A DNA stretch of 64,000 nt from Chryseobacterium sp. MEBOG06. GTDB lineage: Bacteria > Bacteroidota > Bacteroidia > Flavobacteriales > Weeksellaceae. Positions 44,100 to 53,398 of this stretch are shown here, piece by piece; within the stretch, counting starts at the first letter, position 1, and every line of letters begins with the position of its first letter. Made by a program: the position numbers and the translations under genes. Under the pieces are notes generated by a model. It had not been told where the DNA came from, made no database searches, and saw only the letters and a list, made by a program, of their open reading frames with translations. The stretch lies in NCBI RefSeq assembly GCF_021869765.1, contig NZ_CP084580.1:1364001-1428000 (forward strand), given 5' to 3'.

Positions 44100-44156
44100 A
44101 TGTATCAGTTACTAAACGTAATTATTATCGTCATTATTATTCCCTTGCGTCTGTGA
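44100..44156 (+). CDS. ilv leader peptide 2 (Leu/Val/Ile-rich)
   Basis: 18 aa, ATG 44100 to TGA 44154-44156: M Y Q L L N V I I I V I I I P L R L. Twelve of 18 residues are branched-chain. It lies directly downstream of attenuator 1, in front of a second terminator. A TTTATTTG box (44084-44091) upstream is a weak promoter candidate without a good -33, so read-through from the first leader is more likely. Sensing Leu as well as Ile/Val is inferred. Confidence 0.7.
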   Translation: MYQLLNVIIIVIIIPLRL

Positions 44157-44217
44157 GAAGGATAGTGTATGATCATACCTATATTGAGCCCTCTCACACT
44201 GTGAGAGGGCTTTTTTT
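44152..44217 (+). terminator. ilv attenuator 2: antiterminator and terminator segments
   Basis: Terminator: GCCCTCTCAC (44188-44197) with GTGAGAGGGC (44201-44210), loop ACT, T run 44211-44217. Alternative: TGTGAGA (44152-44158), which spans the leader 2 stop codon, with TCTCACA (44192-44198). A ribosome at the stop codon would mask that segment and allow termination. Confidence 0.75.
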
Positions 44218-44248
44218 ATTCCTTATTGTTAAATTTTAACCCCATAAT

Positions 44249-45121
44249 ATGTACTACAACGACAACACTGTCATCTATTTTGACGGAAATTTCATGAAAG
44301 CCAGTGAGGCAGGAACAGATCTCTACGGACAATCACTTCACTATGGATATTCTGTTTTTGAAGGTATTAAATCCTATTCTACAGAACACGGAACCAGAAT
44401 ATTTAAAGCAGAAGAACACTATGAAAGACTTAAAAGATCAGCAGAGCTGATGCATATTCCGTTCAATTATTCCGTAGAACAGCTTACTGAGCTTACTTAT
44501 GAACTGTTAGACCGCAACGGTTTCACAGACGCTTACATTCGCCCGTTAGTAACTTGTTCCCCGAATATGTCCCTTTCAAAAGGAAAAAAATCTTACCTCT
44601 CCCTCTTAGCCTGGGAATGGAGTAACGGATATCTGGCTGATAAGATGAAAATCATGACTTCAGAGTTTCAGCGGCCCAATCCTAAGGCTTTTAAGGTAGA
44701 GGCTAAAGTGGGAGGACATTACGTAAACTCTATTCTGGCCTGTCAGGATGCAAAAGATAAAGGCTATGATGAGGCTCTTGTATTGGATGAAAACGGGTAT
44801 GTAGCTGAAAGCTCCGGAGCCAATGTATTCTACGAAAAAGACGGAGTACTCTTTACACCTGCAAAAGGAAGTATTCTTCCCGGGATTACGAGACAGACGG
44901 TCTTTGAAATCTGTGATGAATTAGATATTCCTGTTCAGGAAAAGTTCTTTACATCCGAAGAAATGCAGGGAGCTGATGCGGGGTTTTTCTGTGGAACAGC
45001 TGCCGAAATTGTTGCATTAGACTCACTGGATGATATTCCTTTTACAAGAAACTGGGAAGATACAGTAAGTAACAAAGTACAGCAGGCTTATTCAAAACTG
45101 GTAAGAGTTCTGTCATTGTAA
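44249..45121 (+). CDS. ilvE: Branched-chain amino acid aminotransferase
   Basis: 290 aa PLP enzyme of fold type IV. Final transamination for Leu, Ile and Val. Motifs: GQSLHYGYSVFEGIKSY (residues 25-41), RPLVTCSPN near 97, catalytic K153 in EAKVGGHYVNS, EALVLDENGYVAESSGANVFY near 172, GSILPGITRQTVFEI near 210, and FFCGTAAEIVALD near 250. First gene of the ilv operon, 32 bp after attenuator 2. Confidence 0.94.
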   Translation: MYYNDNTVIYFDGNFMKASEAGTDLYGQSLHYGYSVFEGIKSYSTEHGTRIFKAEEHYERLKRSAELMHIPFNYSVEQLTELTYELLDRNGFTDAYIRPLVTCSPNMSLSKGKKSYLSLLAWEWSNGYLADKMKIMTSEFQRPNPKAFKVEAKVGGHYVNSILACQDAKDKGYDEALVLDENGYVAESSGANVFYEKDGVLFTPAKGSILPGITRQTVFEICDELDIPVQEKFFTSEEMQGADAGFFCGTAAEIVALDSLDDIPFTRNWEDTVSNKVQQAYSKLVRVLSL

Positions 45122-45482
45122 ATTTTTAAAATATAAATATTTAATTATCAGATTGATAGGTTCGTTTTTCAAATGATTGAGTATTGTAGTTTTCAGAAGA
45201 TTTGAAAATGAAAAGATATTGCAAACTGTAGCTTTGGACCAAAATTAAGTAAAAACTTCATTTATGAATTTCGTAAAAGTTAAAATTTTTGGTTCCATAG
45301 GGAGGAATGGGAAACTGAATACAGAGAAGGGATGAGATTGCCAAAAGATCTGATAAACTGGGAATGCATATCATTGAAGTGATTCAGATCCAGCAGACAA
45401 GATGTTCAGCCTTCGAGGGAATAAAGAGATAAGATAAAAAGAGCCGGATTTTAAAGAAATAAAAAAGAAATAGCAGCATAAT
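45122..45482. other. Gap between ilvE and ilvD
   Basis: 361 bp, unusually long inside an operon. I see no terminator and no convincing promoter. Several short frames (for example a 23-codon one from ATG 45383, M H I I E V I Q I Q Q T at its start) could be remnants of a decayed gene or another small leader, but none is supported. Confidence 0.35.
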
Positions 45483-47162
45483 ATGTTAAATAAATATTCA
45501 AAAACATTCACTCAGAATAGTGAACAGCCCGCCGCCAAAGCCATGCTTTACGGAATAGGTTTTACAGAAGAAGATATGCATAAGGCTCAGATCGGTATTG
45601 CCAGTATGGGCTATGACGGGAACACCTGTAATATGCACCTTAATGATCTTGCGAAAATGGTAAAAAAGGGAACATGGGAACATGGATTGGCAGGGTTAAT
45701 ATTCAATACCATTGGAGTGAGTGACGGAATGAGCAATGGAACAGACGGAATGCGTTATTCACTCGTAAGCCGCGATGTAATTGCCGACAGTATTGAAGCC
45801 ATCTGCGGAGCACAGTATTATGACGGATTGATTGCGCTGCCAGGTTGTGATAAAAATATGCCGGGAACCATTATGGCTATGGGAAGACTGAACAGACCTT
45901 CTATTATGGTGTATGGCGGAACTATAGCTCCCGGATGCTATAAAGGAGAACAACTGAATATCGTTTCTGCTTTTGAAGCCTTAGGAAAAAAAATAGCAGG
46001 AGAAATTTCCGAAGAAGACTTTAATGGAGTTATTAAAAACTCATGTCCCGGTGCCGGAGCCTGTGGCGGAATGTACACAGCCAATACAATGGCTTCAGCA
46101 ATAGAAGCATTGGGAATGAGTCTTCCTTATTCATCTTCCAATCCGGCTTTAAGCAAAGAAAAACACGAAGAATGCCGGGAGGTCGGGAAATACCTGAAAA
46201 CATTGTTGGAAAAAGATATCAAACCATCTGATATCATGACCCGCAAAGCTTTTGAAAATGCACTTCGTATGATTGTTATTCTTGGAGGAAGTACCAATGC
46301 AGTGTTACATTTTATAGCGATGGCAAAAAGTGTGGGAGTACCATTGGATCAGGATGATTTTCAAAAAATGAGCGACTGTACGCCTGTTTTGGCAGACCTT
46401 AAACCAAGTGGGAAATACCTTATGCAGGACCTTTATGAACACGGAGGAGTGCCGGCGGTAATGAAATACCTTTTAAAAGAAGGATTACTACATGGTGATT
46501 GTTTGACCGTCACCGGAAAAACATTAGCTGAAAATCTGCAGAATATTCCGGATCTGGATTTTAGTAAGCAGAAGATCATAAGACCTCTTTCAAAACCTGT
46601 AAAAGAAACCGGGCATTTAAGAATACTCTATGGTAACCTCGCTGAAAAGGGAAGTGTGGCCAAGATCACAGGAAAAGAAGGGGAACGCTTTGTAGGAAAA
46701 GCCAGGGTATTTGACGGTGAGAAAAACCTCATCAGAGGAATTCAGGATGGAACAGTGCAGTATGGAGACGTTATTGTCATCAGAAATGAAGGCCCCAAAG
46801 GAGCCCCCGGAATGCCGGAAATGCTGAAACCAACCAGCGCTTTGATTGGTGCAGGGCTGGGAAGCAGTGTTGCTTTGATTACAGATGGCAGATTCAGCGG
46901 AGGGACACATGGTTTTGTAGTGGGACACATTACACCGGAAGCCTACGAAGGAGGCCTGATTGCCTTTGTAGAAAATAACGATCTGATCGAAATAGATGCA
47001 GTCAACAATACGATACAGCTCAAAGTTTCAGAAGAAGAAATTGAAAGAAGAAAACAGGGATGGCAAAAACCTTCCCTTAAAGTAAAGAAAGGACTGCTTT
47101 ACAAATATGCATTAACTGTATCATCAGCTGCTGAAGGCTGTGTAACGGATGAAATCTCATAA
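45483..47162 (+). CDS. ilvD: Dihydroxy-acid dehydratase
   Basis: 559 aa, family length. Iron-sulfur enzyme dehydrating 2,3-dihydroxy acids to 2-keto acids in Val/Ile synthesis. Cluster cysteines: GCDKNMPGT near 121 and [16 protein letters not shown] near 194; the first in [14 protein letters not shown] near 50. C-terminal [19 protein letters not shown] near 470 is intact. Its stop overlaps the possible upstream start of ilvB. Confidence 0.95.
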   Translation: MLNKYSKTFTQNSEQPAAKAMLYGIGFTEEDMHKAQIGIASMGYDGNTCNMHLNDLAKMVKKGTWEHGLAGLIFNTIGVSDGMSNGTDGMRYSLVSRDVIADSIEAICGAQYYDGLIALPGCDKNMPGTIMAMGRLNRPSIMVYGGTIAPGCYKGEQLNIVSAFEALGKKIAGEISEEDFNGVIKNSCPGAGACGGMYTANTMASAIEALGMSLPYSSSNPALSKEKHEECREVGKYLKTLLEKDIKPSDIMTRKAFENALRMIVILGGSTNAVLHFIAMAKSVGVPLDQDDFQKMSDCTPVLADLKPSGKYLMQDLYEHGGVPAVMKYLLKEGLLHGDCLTVTGKTLAENLQNIPDLDFSKQKIIRPLSKPVKETGHLRILYGNLAEKGSVAKITGKEGERFVGKARVFDGEKNLIRGIQDGTVQYGDVIVIRNEGPKGAPGMPEMLKPTSALIGAGLGSSVALITDGRFSGGTHGFVVGHITPEAYEGGLIAFVENNDLIEIDAVNNTIQLKVSEEEIERRKQGWQKPSLKVKKGLLYKYALTVSSAAEGCVTDEIS

Positions 47163-47172
47163 TCACAATATC

Positions 47173-48894
47173 ATGGAGAATTTAAATAAATCTGCCAACA
47201 CAGAAATGAGCGGAAGCAGGATCATACTGGAAGCATTTTTGCAGGAAGGCGTAAAAACAGTTTTTGGATATCCGGGAGGTGCCATTATTCCCATTTACGA
47301 TGCACTTTATGACTATCATGGAAAACTGGAGCATATTCTGGTGCGCCATGAGCAGGCAGCTGTACATGCAGCGCAGGGATTGGCAAGAGTATCAGGAGAA
47401 GTAGGAGTGGTATTGGCTACCAGCGGGCCCGGAGCCACAAATCTTGTCACAGGATTAGCAGATGCTTTATTGGATAATACTCCTTTGGTATGTATTACAG
47501 GTCAGGTTTTTGAGCATCTTTTAGGAACAGATGCTTTTCAGGAAATTGATGTGATGAATGTGACGAGCCCTGTTACCAAATGGAATTATCAGGTGACTGA
47601 CGCTAATGAACTTCCTGAAGTACTGGCTAAAGCTTTCTACATCGCAAAATCAGGGCGTCCGGGTCCAGTACTGGTTGATGTAACTAAAAATGCCCAGTTG
47701 CAGCATATCCTATACAAAGGATATTCTCCATGCCAGTCAATAAGAAGCTATAAACCCGATCCTGCTCCCTGCACAGAAAGTATAGAAAAAGCAGCAAACC
47801 TCATTAATCATGCAGAAAAGCCCTTTGTTATTGCCGGGCAGGGAATTATGCTGGGGAAAGCAGAAAAAGAATTTTTGCAGTTTGCAGAAAAATCAGGAAT
47901 TCCAGTGGCATGGACGGTTTTAGGAATGAGTGCTATTCCCACTGATCATCCACAGTCGGTAGGGATGGTAGGGATGCACGGAAATTATGGTCCCAATGTG
48001 CTTACCAATGAATGTGATGTCCTTATTGCAGTAGGAATGCGCTTTGATGACAGAGTTACAGGAAGATTGGACCAGTATGCAAAACAGGCAAAGATCATTC
48101 ATCTGGATATTGACAAAGCAGAAATTGATAAAAATGTAAAAGCAGATGTACCGATATTGGGAAACTGCAGGCAAACCCTGCCGCTTCTTACAGCTTTGAT
48201 CAGAGAAAGAAAGCATTCCGAATGGCATCAGAAGTTCAAATACTGTTTTGAAATTGAAGATACCAGCCTGATCAGTAAAGAATTATATCCCTTAGAAGGA
48301 GAGATTACGATGGGAGAGGTAATCCGTTGCCTCAATGAGATGACCGCAGGCGAAGCGGTGATTGTTACAGATGTAGGACAGCACCAGATGTCCGCCTGCA
48401 GGTATTCTCGCTTTAAACATTCCAGAACCAATATTACAAGTGGAGGATTGGGTACAATGGGATTCTGTCTTCCCGCAGCAATAGGTGCGGCATATGGAGA
48501 AAAGAACCGTCCCGTCATTGCTATTATGGGAGATGGGGGAGCGCAGATGAATATTCAGGAGTTGGGAACTATCATGCAGTACCGCCCCGATGTTAAAATC
48601 TTAATTCTTAATAACTGCTATCTGGGAATGGTAAGACAGTGGCAGGAACTCTTTCATGAAGAAAGATATTCGTCTGTAGATATTCAGAGTCCGGATTTTG
48701 TACAGGTGGCAAAAGGATACAGCATTGAAGGAAATAAAGTTTCCCAGAGAAAAGACCTGGAAAATGCCCTTCAGAAAATGCTTGCTCATAAGGGAGCTTT
48801 CCTTCTGGAGGTGATGACAGGAAAAGAACATAATATATTTCCGATGATCCCACAGGGGAAAAGTGTTTCAGAAATTGTACTGGTTAATAAATAG
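47173..48894 (+). CDS. ilvB: Acetolactate synthase large subunit
   Basis: 573 aa from ATG 47173; an earlier in-frame ATG at 47149 overlaps ilvD by 14 nt and would add 8 residues. TPP/FAD enzyme making acetolactate or acetohydroxybutyrate. Motifs: FGYPGGAIIPIYDAL near residue 30, RHEQAAVHAAQG near 57 with the catalytic Glu, SGPGATNLVTG near 82, GMHGNYGPN near 268, TPP motif GDGGAQMNIQELGTIMQYRP starting near 455. Followed 17 bp later by the small regulatory subunit. Confidence 0.94.
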   Translation: MENLNKSANTEMSGSRIILEAFLQEGVKTVFGYPGGAIIPIYDALYDYHGKLEHILVRHEQAAVHAAQGLARVSGEVGVVLATSGPGATNLVTGLADALLDNTPLVCITGQVFEHLLGTDAFQEIDVMNVTSPVTKWNYQVTDANELPEVLAKAFYIAKSGRPGPVLVDVTKNAQLQHILYKGYSPCQSIRSYKPDPAPCTESIEKAANLINHAEKPFVIAGQGIMLGKAEKEFLQFAEKSGIPVAWTVLGMSAIPTDHPQSVGMVGMHGNYGPNVLTNECDVLIAVGMRFDDRVTGRLDQYAKQAKIIHLDIDKAEIDKNVKADVPILGNCRQTLPLLTALIRERKHSEWHQKFKYCFEIEDTSLISKELYPLEGEITMGEVIRCLNEMTAGEAVIVTDVGQHQMSACRYSRFKHSRTNITSGGLGTMGFCLPAAIGAAYGEKNRPVIAIMGDGGAQMNIQELGTIMQYRPDVKILILNNCYLGMVRQWQELFHEERYSSVDIQSPDFVQVAKGYSIEGNKVSQRKDLENALQKMLAHKGAFLLEVMTGKEHNIFPMIPQGKSVSEIVLVNK

Positions 48895-48911
48895 ATTAAA
48901 AAAAGAAAAAG

Positions 48912-49193
48912 ATGAGAACAGAAAATAAAGAATATACCATCACGGCATATACAGAAGATTACCTGGGGTTGATCAGCAGGATCAATGCTATTTTTTCAAG
49001 AAGGAGAATCTCTATGGTGAACTTTAATGTGGGACCGTCTGACACAGAGCAGGTCAAAAAGTTTGTAATTGTGATAAGAGAAACAGAAGAATCAGTTCAG
49101 AAGATTACCAGACAGATGGAAAAACAGGTGGATGTATTGGAAGTTCATTATCATAAAAATCCACATTTCACGGCAATAGAATGTGCCAGCTAA
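48912..49193 (+). CDS. ilvN: Acetolactate synthase small (regulatory) subunit
   Basis: 93 aa, a single ACT domain (YTITAYTEDYLGLISRINAI then RRISMVNFNVGPSD) binding valine for feedback control of IlvB. Shorter than the 150-190 aa of most IlvH proteins and similar to the E. coli IlvN/IlvM length, so it lacks the C-terminal activation domain. Codon spacing and position in the operon make the role clear. Confidence 0.88.
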   Translation: MRTENKEYTITAYTEDYLGLISRINAIFSRRRISMVNFNVGPSDTEQVKKFVIVIRETEESVQKITRQMEKQVDVLEVHYHKNPHFTAIECAS

Positions 49194-49234
49194 GAATACA
49201 ATAAATAAAATACATAATAAATAAAAATAAGAAA

Positions 49235-50281
49235 ATGGCAAAATTGAATTTTGGAGGAGTTGAAGAAAACGTAGTAACAAGAGCAGAGTTCCCATTGGAA
49301 AAAGCTCAGGAAGTATTAAAAAATGAGGTAGTAGCCGTTATCGGATATGGAGTTCAGGGGCCGGGGCAGGCTCTTAATCAGAAAGATAACGGGATTAATG
49401 TAATTGTAGGACAGAGAAAGAACTCTAAATCCTGGGATAAGGCAGTGGCAGACGGTTTTGTTCCAGGTGAAACACTATTTGAAATTGAAGAAGCACTGGA
49501 AAAAGGAACAGTCATTTGCTATCTTTTAAGTGATGCAGCCCAGATTGAATATTGGCCTAAAGTGAAACAGCATCTTACCCCCGGAAAAGCATTGTATTTC
49601 TCCCATGGTTTTGGGATTACATTTAATGAGCGTACAGGAATTGTTCCCCCTGCAGACGTGGATGTGTTTTTAGTAGCTCCCAAAGGATCAGGAACTTCAT
49701 TGAGAAGAATGTTTCTTCAGAACAGAGGACTGAACAGCAGTTTTGCAGTCTATCAGGATGCTACAGGAAAAGCAAGAGATAGAGTAAGCGCACTTGGAAT
49801 TGCAATAGGCAGCGGCTATTTATTTGAAACCGATTTTAAAAAAGAAGTATACAGTGATCTTGCCGGAGAACGTGGAACTCTCATGGGGGCAGTACAGGGA
49901 ATATTTGCTGCACAATATGATGTATTGAGAAAAAACGGACACAGCCCTTCTGAAGCTTTTAACGAAACCGTTGAAGAACTTACGCAGTCCCTTATGCCAT
50001 TAGTTGCTGAAAACGGAATGGACTGGATGTATGCCAACTGCAGTACAACGGCCCAAAGAGGAGCACTGGACTGGTGGAAACGCTTCCGAGATGTTACCTC
50101 TCCTTTATTTGAAGAGTTGTATGATAATGTAGCAAAAGGGAACGAAGCCCAGCGTTCCATAGACAGTAACAGCAAACCGGATTACAGAGAAAAGCTGGAA
50201 GTAGAATTGACTGAATTGAGAGACAGCGAAATGTGGAAAGCAGGAAAGACCGTACGAAGTCTCAGACCCGAAAATAATTAA
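49235..50281 (+). CDS. ilvC: Ketol-acid reductoisomerase
   Basis: 348 aa. Rearranges and reduces acetolactate to dihydroxyisovalerate with NAD(P)H and Mg2+. Rossmann loop VIGYGVQGPGQALN (residues 35-48), GQRKNSKSWDKA (58-69), FSHGFGITF (122-130), VFLVAPKGSG (145-154), then the knotted C-terminal domain with SDLAGERGTLMGAVQGIFAA near 207 and ENGMDWMYANCSTTAQRGAL near 261. Class I-like length. Confidence 0.94.
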   Translation: MAKLNFGGVEENVVTRAEFPLEKAQEVLKNEVVAVIGYGVQGPGQALNQKDNGINVIVGQRKNSKSWDKAVADGFVPGETLFEIEEALEKGTVICYLLSDAAQIEYWPKVKQHLTPGKALYFSHGFGITFNERTGIVPPADVDVFLVAPKGSGTSLRRMFLQNRGLNSSFAVYQDATGKARDRVSALGIAIGSGYLFETDFKKEVYSDLAGERGTLMGAVQGIFAAQYDVLRKNGHSPSEAFNETVEELTQSLMPLVAENGMDWMYANCSTTAQRGALDWWKRFRDVTSPLFEELYDNVAKGNEAQRSIDSNSKPDYREKLEVELTELRDSEMWKAGKTVRSLRPENN

Positions 50282-50295
50282 TCCACCTTAAAAAG

Positions 50296-51555
50296 ATGAA
50301 AATAGAAACATATTCCTCTATGTTGGAGAATGTCTGTAAAGCAGAGGAAAGACTTAGAAATGTAGTTGTAAAAACTCCTTTAGCTGCCAACAATAACCTT
50401 TCCTTCATTTATGAAGCGAAAATAAATTTTAAAAGAGAAGATCTCCAGCAGGTAAGATCCTACAAAATAAGAGGTGCTTATAATAAGATGGCTTCAATAT
50501 CTTCTGAAAGTCTTGCGAAAGGAGTCGTTTGTGCCAGTGCGGGAAATCATGCTCAGGGAGTAGCTTTTGCATGCAGCACAATGAAAGTGAAAGGAACTAT
50601 TTTCATGCCTCTGCCTACTCCCGGGCAAAAACTGGAGCAGGTAAAAATGTTTGGTGGAGATTATATTAACATTGTTCTTTACGGAGATACTTTTGATGAA
50701 GCAAAAGATGCAGCGATGCGATTTTGCAGTGAAAAAAACGGCGTATTCATTCATCCGTTTGATGATCTTGCCATTATTGAAGGGCAGGCCACAGTAGGAA
50801 TAGAAATTCTGGAACAGACAAAAGAACCTGTAGATTATATTTTCGTTCCTATTGGCGGAGGCGGGCTGGCTGCGGGAATCTGCTCAGTATTTCAGATTTT
50901 GTCACCACAAACTAAAATTATAGGCGTAGAACCTTCAGCTGCTGCAAGTATGAAAAAGGCAATGGAGAAAGGGAAACCTGTACTTCTTGACAAAATAAGC
51001 AGATTTGTAGACGGTGCGGCAGTACAGCAGGTGGGGGAGATAACTTTTGAGCTTTGCAAAAATGTACTTTCAGATATAGTAACTGTAGATGAAGGGCTCG
51101 TATGTGAAACCATTCTTTCATTATATAATAAAGATGCGATAGTCGTAGAACCTGCTGGTGCTTTATCAATAGCCGCTTTGGAAAAATATAAAGAGGAAAT
51201 AAAAGGAAAAAATGTAGTATGTATCATAAGCGGAAGCAATAATGATATTACCCGGATGGAGGAGATTAAAGAAAAGGCCCTGTTGCATGCCGGCCTGAAA
51301 CATTATTTCCTGGTGAGATTTCCGCAGCGTCCCGGTGCTTTGAAAACCTTTGTAATGGATGTTCTGGGGCCTGATGATGATATTACCTATTTTGAATATA
51401 CCCAAAAGAATTCAAAAGAAAAAGGAATAGCAGTCGTAGGTATTGCATTGAAACAAAACCTGGACTTTACTCCATTGATTGATAAAATGAAAAAGTATGA
51501 TTTTTTTGTCAATTATCTCAACAATGATCCGTCTTTAATGAATTTACTTATTTAA
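50296..51555 (+). CDS. ilvA: Threonine ammonia-lyase (threonine deaminase)
   Basis: 419 aa PLP fold type II enzyme converting threonine to 2-oxobutyrate for Ile synthesis. FKREDLQQVRSYKIRGAYNK near 55 contains the PLP lysine; CASAGNHAQGVAF near 80; PIGGGGLAAGI near 183; ISGSNND near 313. C-terminal part (HYFLVRFPQRPGALKTFV from about 333) is a single regulatory ACT-like domain. Last gene of the ilv operon, followed by a strong hairpin. Confidence 0.93.
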   Translation: MKIETYSSMLENVCKAEERLRNVVVKTPLAANNNLSFIYEAKINFKREDLQQVRSYKIRGAYNKMASISSESLAKGVVCASAGNHAQGVAFACSTMKVKGTIFMPLPTPGQKLEQVKMFGGDYINIVLYGDTFDEAKDAAMRFCSEKNGVFIHPFDDLAIIEGQATVGIEILEQTKEPVDYIFVPIGGGGLAAGICSVFQILSPQTKIIGVEPSAAASMKKAMEKGKPVLLDKISRFVDGAAVQQVGEITFELCKNVLSDIVTVDEGLVCETILSLYNKDAIVVEPAGALSIAALEKYKEEIKGKNVVCIISGSNNDITRMEEIKEKALLHAGLKHYFLVRFPQRPGALKTFVMDVLGPDDDITYFEYTQKNSKEKGIAVVGIALKQNLDFTPLIDKMKKYDFFVNYLNNDPSLMNLLI

Positions 51556-51579
51556 ATTTAATTCAGGCATTTTAAGATG

Positions 51580-51611
51580 AAAAAAGCTTCACAATTTGTG
51601 AAGCTTTTTTA
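51580..51611. terminator. Bidirectional terminator between ilvA and the M28 gene
   Basis: Stem 51580-51592 with 51598-51610 (AAAAAGCTTCAC / GTGAAGCTTTTT), loop AATTT, with A and T runs on either side so it serves both converging transcripts. Confidence 0.9.
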
Positions 51612-51615
51612 TTAT

Positions 51616-53085
51616 TTATCTTTCAAGTGTAAAATTCGGAATGATTTTCGGACGCTCAGTTTCATTAGCTGCTTTCCAGGATGTTCTGTACATCCATTCT
51701 GTCATTTTATAAAGCTTTTTGTAATTGATGTTTTCAGATTCATCCTGTGGTGTATGGTATTGGTCATGCAATACGCTGGTGAAGAATATAGAAGGAATCC
51801 CGATTTTAGCATAAGGAAGATGATCACTTCTGAAGTAGAAATATTCCGCATGGCTGGGAGAGTCCCAGTCTTTCAGATATTTAAATTTTGTACTTTCATT
51901 ATTGGCATCTTCAGCCATTTTCACAAGCTCTTCAGAGTTTTTGTGTGGAGTATTTCCTCCCAGTAAAGCCGCTTCATTATTATCATTTCTACCGATCATA
52001 TCCCCATTCAAAACAGCTACAATATTTTCTTTCGGAACAACAGGATGTGCTGCGTGCCATCTGGAACCCAGTAAACCTCTTTCTTCAGCACCATGAAAAA
52101 CAAATAAAATACTTCTTTTTCCAGGCTGTTTTTTATAAGCTCTTGCCATAGCGAGCATTGCGACACACGTGCTGGCATTATCATCAGCACCGTTATAGAT
52201 GGTATCATTCTTTACAGGATGTCTTATCCCGTCATGATCCTGGTGTCCGCTTAATAAAACATATTCCTTTTTAAGAACAGGATCTGTACCCTCTATTTTT
52301 CCGATAATGTTCACAGAAGGGTATTTGTAGCTTTCTGTAATCAGGTTCAAAGAAACTTTAGGATTGTTTTTTACCCAGCCTGCATTTTCTCTTTTGATCC
52401 AAAGTACAGGAAGATTATTAGTGATCTTTTCTCGTAAACCTTCCACGCCATAGCTGCCTCTTGTCATTTGAGGAAGTATTTCTACCCAGCTTTTTTCAGA
52501 AATATCATCCGTAATGAAGATGATTGCTTTGGCACCCAGCTCAGAAGCTTTATTATAATATTTTGTTCTTACAAACCCAGGATATCTTCTTACGAAAAGA
52601 GTCATATCTTTCGAAATATTTTTATCAGAAGCATTTACAGCAAGAACTTTTCCTTTGATATTCAATTTGGAAAGATCCTCTGGTTCAGTAGTTCCGGCAT
52701 AGATGATTTCCGAATCTATAGAAGCGTTTACAGGTTCCGCAACAAGGAAATCTTTCCATAATTTCAGATTTTGATCACCAATTTTCAGACTGCTTTGAGG
52801 AATGATCTGATGTCTGTACATATCAAAAAACTGGAAAAACGTTCCGTTATCTCCGGCAGGTTTCATTCCCGCTTCCTTAGCTTTATCAGCAAGCCACATT
52901 GAAACTTTCAGCTCGTCCAGCGTTCCTGCTTCACGACCCCAGAAAGAATCTGCTGCTAGTTGGTACATATCTGTACGAAGGTCAGACTCTTTGATCGCGG
53001 AAACCAATGGTTTTTTATAATTTTGAGCATTTCCGAGCGTAAATAAGAAAAGGCTCAGCAGAGAAAAAACATAATTTTTATTCAT
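51616..53085 (-). CDS. M28 family metallopeptidase
   Basis: 489 aa exported (signal peptide VFSLLSLFLFTLGNAQ). Zinc aminopeptidase fold: LLSGHQDHDGIR near residue 285 (zinc His), YNGADDNASTCVAMLAMA near 305 (bridging Asp), VFHGAEERGLLGSRW near 340 (Glu-Glu), GDMIGRND near 375, and a late FYFRSDHLPYAKIGIPSIFF with zinc His near 435. An inserted protease-associated (PA) domain lies at about residues 110-265. Periplasmic or surface peptide degradation. Confidence 0.92.
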   Translation of the reverse strand: MNKNYVFSLLSLFLFTLGNAQNYKKPLVSAIKESDLRTDMYQLAADSFWGREAGTLDELKVSMWLADKAKEAGMKPAGDNGTFFQFFDMYRHQIIPQSSLKIGDQNLKLWKDFLVAEPVNASIDSEIIYAGTTEPEDLSKLNIKGKVLAVNASDKNISKDMTLFVRRYPGFVRTKYYNKASELGAKAIIFITDDISEKSWVEILPQMTRGSYGVEGLREKITNNLPVLWIKRENAGWVKNNPKVSLNLITESYKYPSVNIIGKIEGTDPVLKKEYVLLSGHQDHDGIRHPVKNDTIYNGADDNASTCVAMLAMARAYKKQPGKRSILFVFHGAEERGLLGSRWHAAHPVVPKENIVAVLNGDMIGRNDNNEAALLGGNTPHKNSEELVKMAEDANNESTKFKYLKDWDSPSHAEYFYFRSDHLPYAKIGIPSIFFTSVLHDQYHTPQDESENINYKKLYKMTEWMYRTSWKAANETERPKIIPNFTLER

Positions 53086-53093
53086 TGAAAATT

Positions 53094-53330
53094 TTAATTG
53101 AAGTTAGCCAATTTCTCTGAAAACTGTTTTGAAAATTCCTTTCTGTCTTCTTCCAGTTTTTCCGGGTTGGAAGGTAAAACATAATTAAAAAGGATCTTAT
53201 CTTCATGATCTAAAAAGATGATTTCCTTTTCATTTCCATCGATCATCTGTGAGAAAATTTCCCACATCGGAGTGTCTTTTAATCTTAATAATTCAAAAAA
53301 CTGTTCTGCTTTGATTTCGATTTTCTGCAT
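53094..53330 (-). CDS. Small hypothetical protein
   Basis: 78 aa, charged and mostly helical, no signal or known domain (begins KIEIKAEQFFELLRLKDTPM). 8 bp upstream of the M28 gene in the same direction, so probably cotranscribed. Function unknown. Confidence 0.6.
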   Translation of the reverse strand: MQKIEIKAEQFFELLRLKDTPMWEIFSQMIDGNEKEIIFLDHEDKILFNYVLPSNPEKLEEDRKEFSKQFSEKLANFN

Positions 53331-53398
53331 ATTCTTTTTAATATATATATTGTCGTTGAATGCTATTTTAAAACTAAAGATTTGTCTTCACCCGAACA

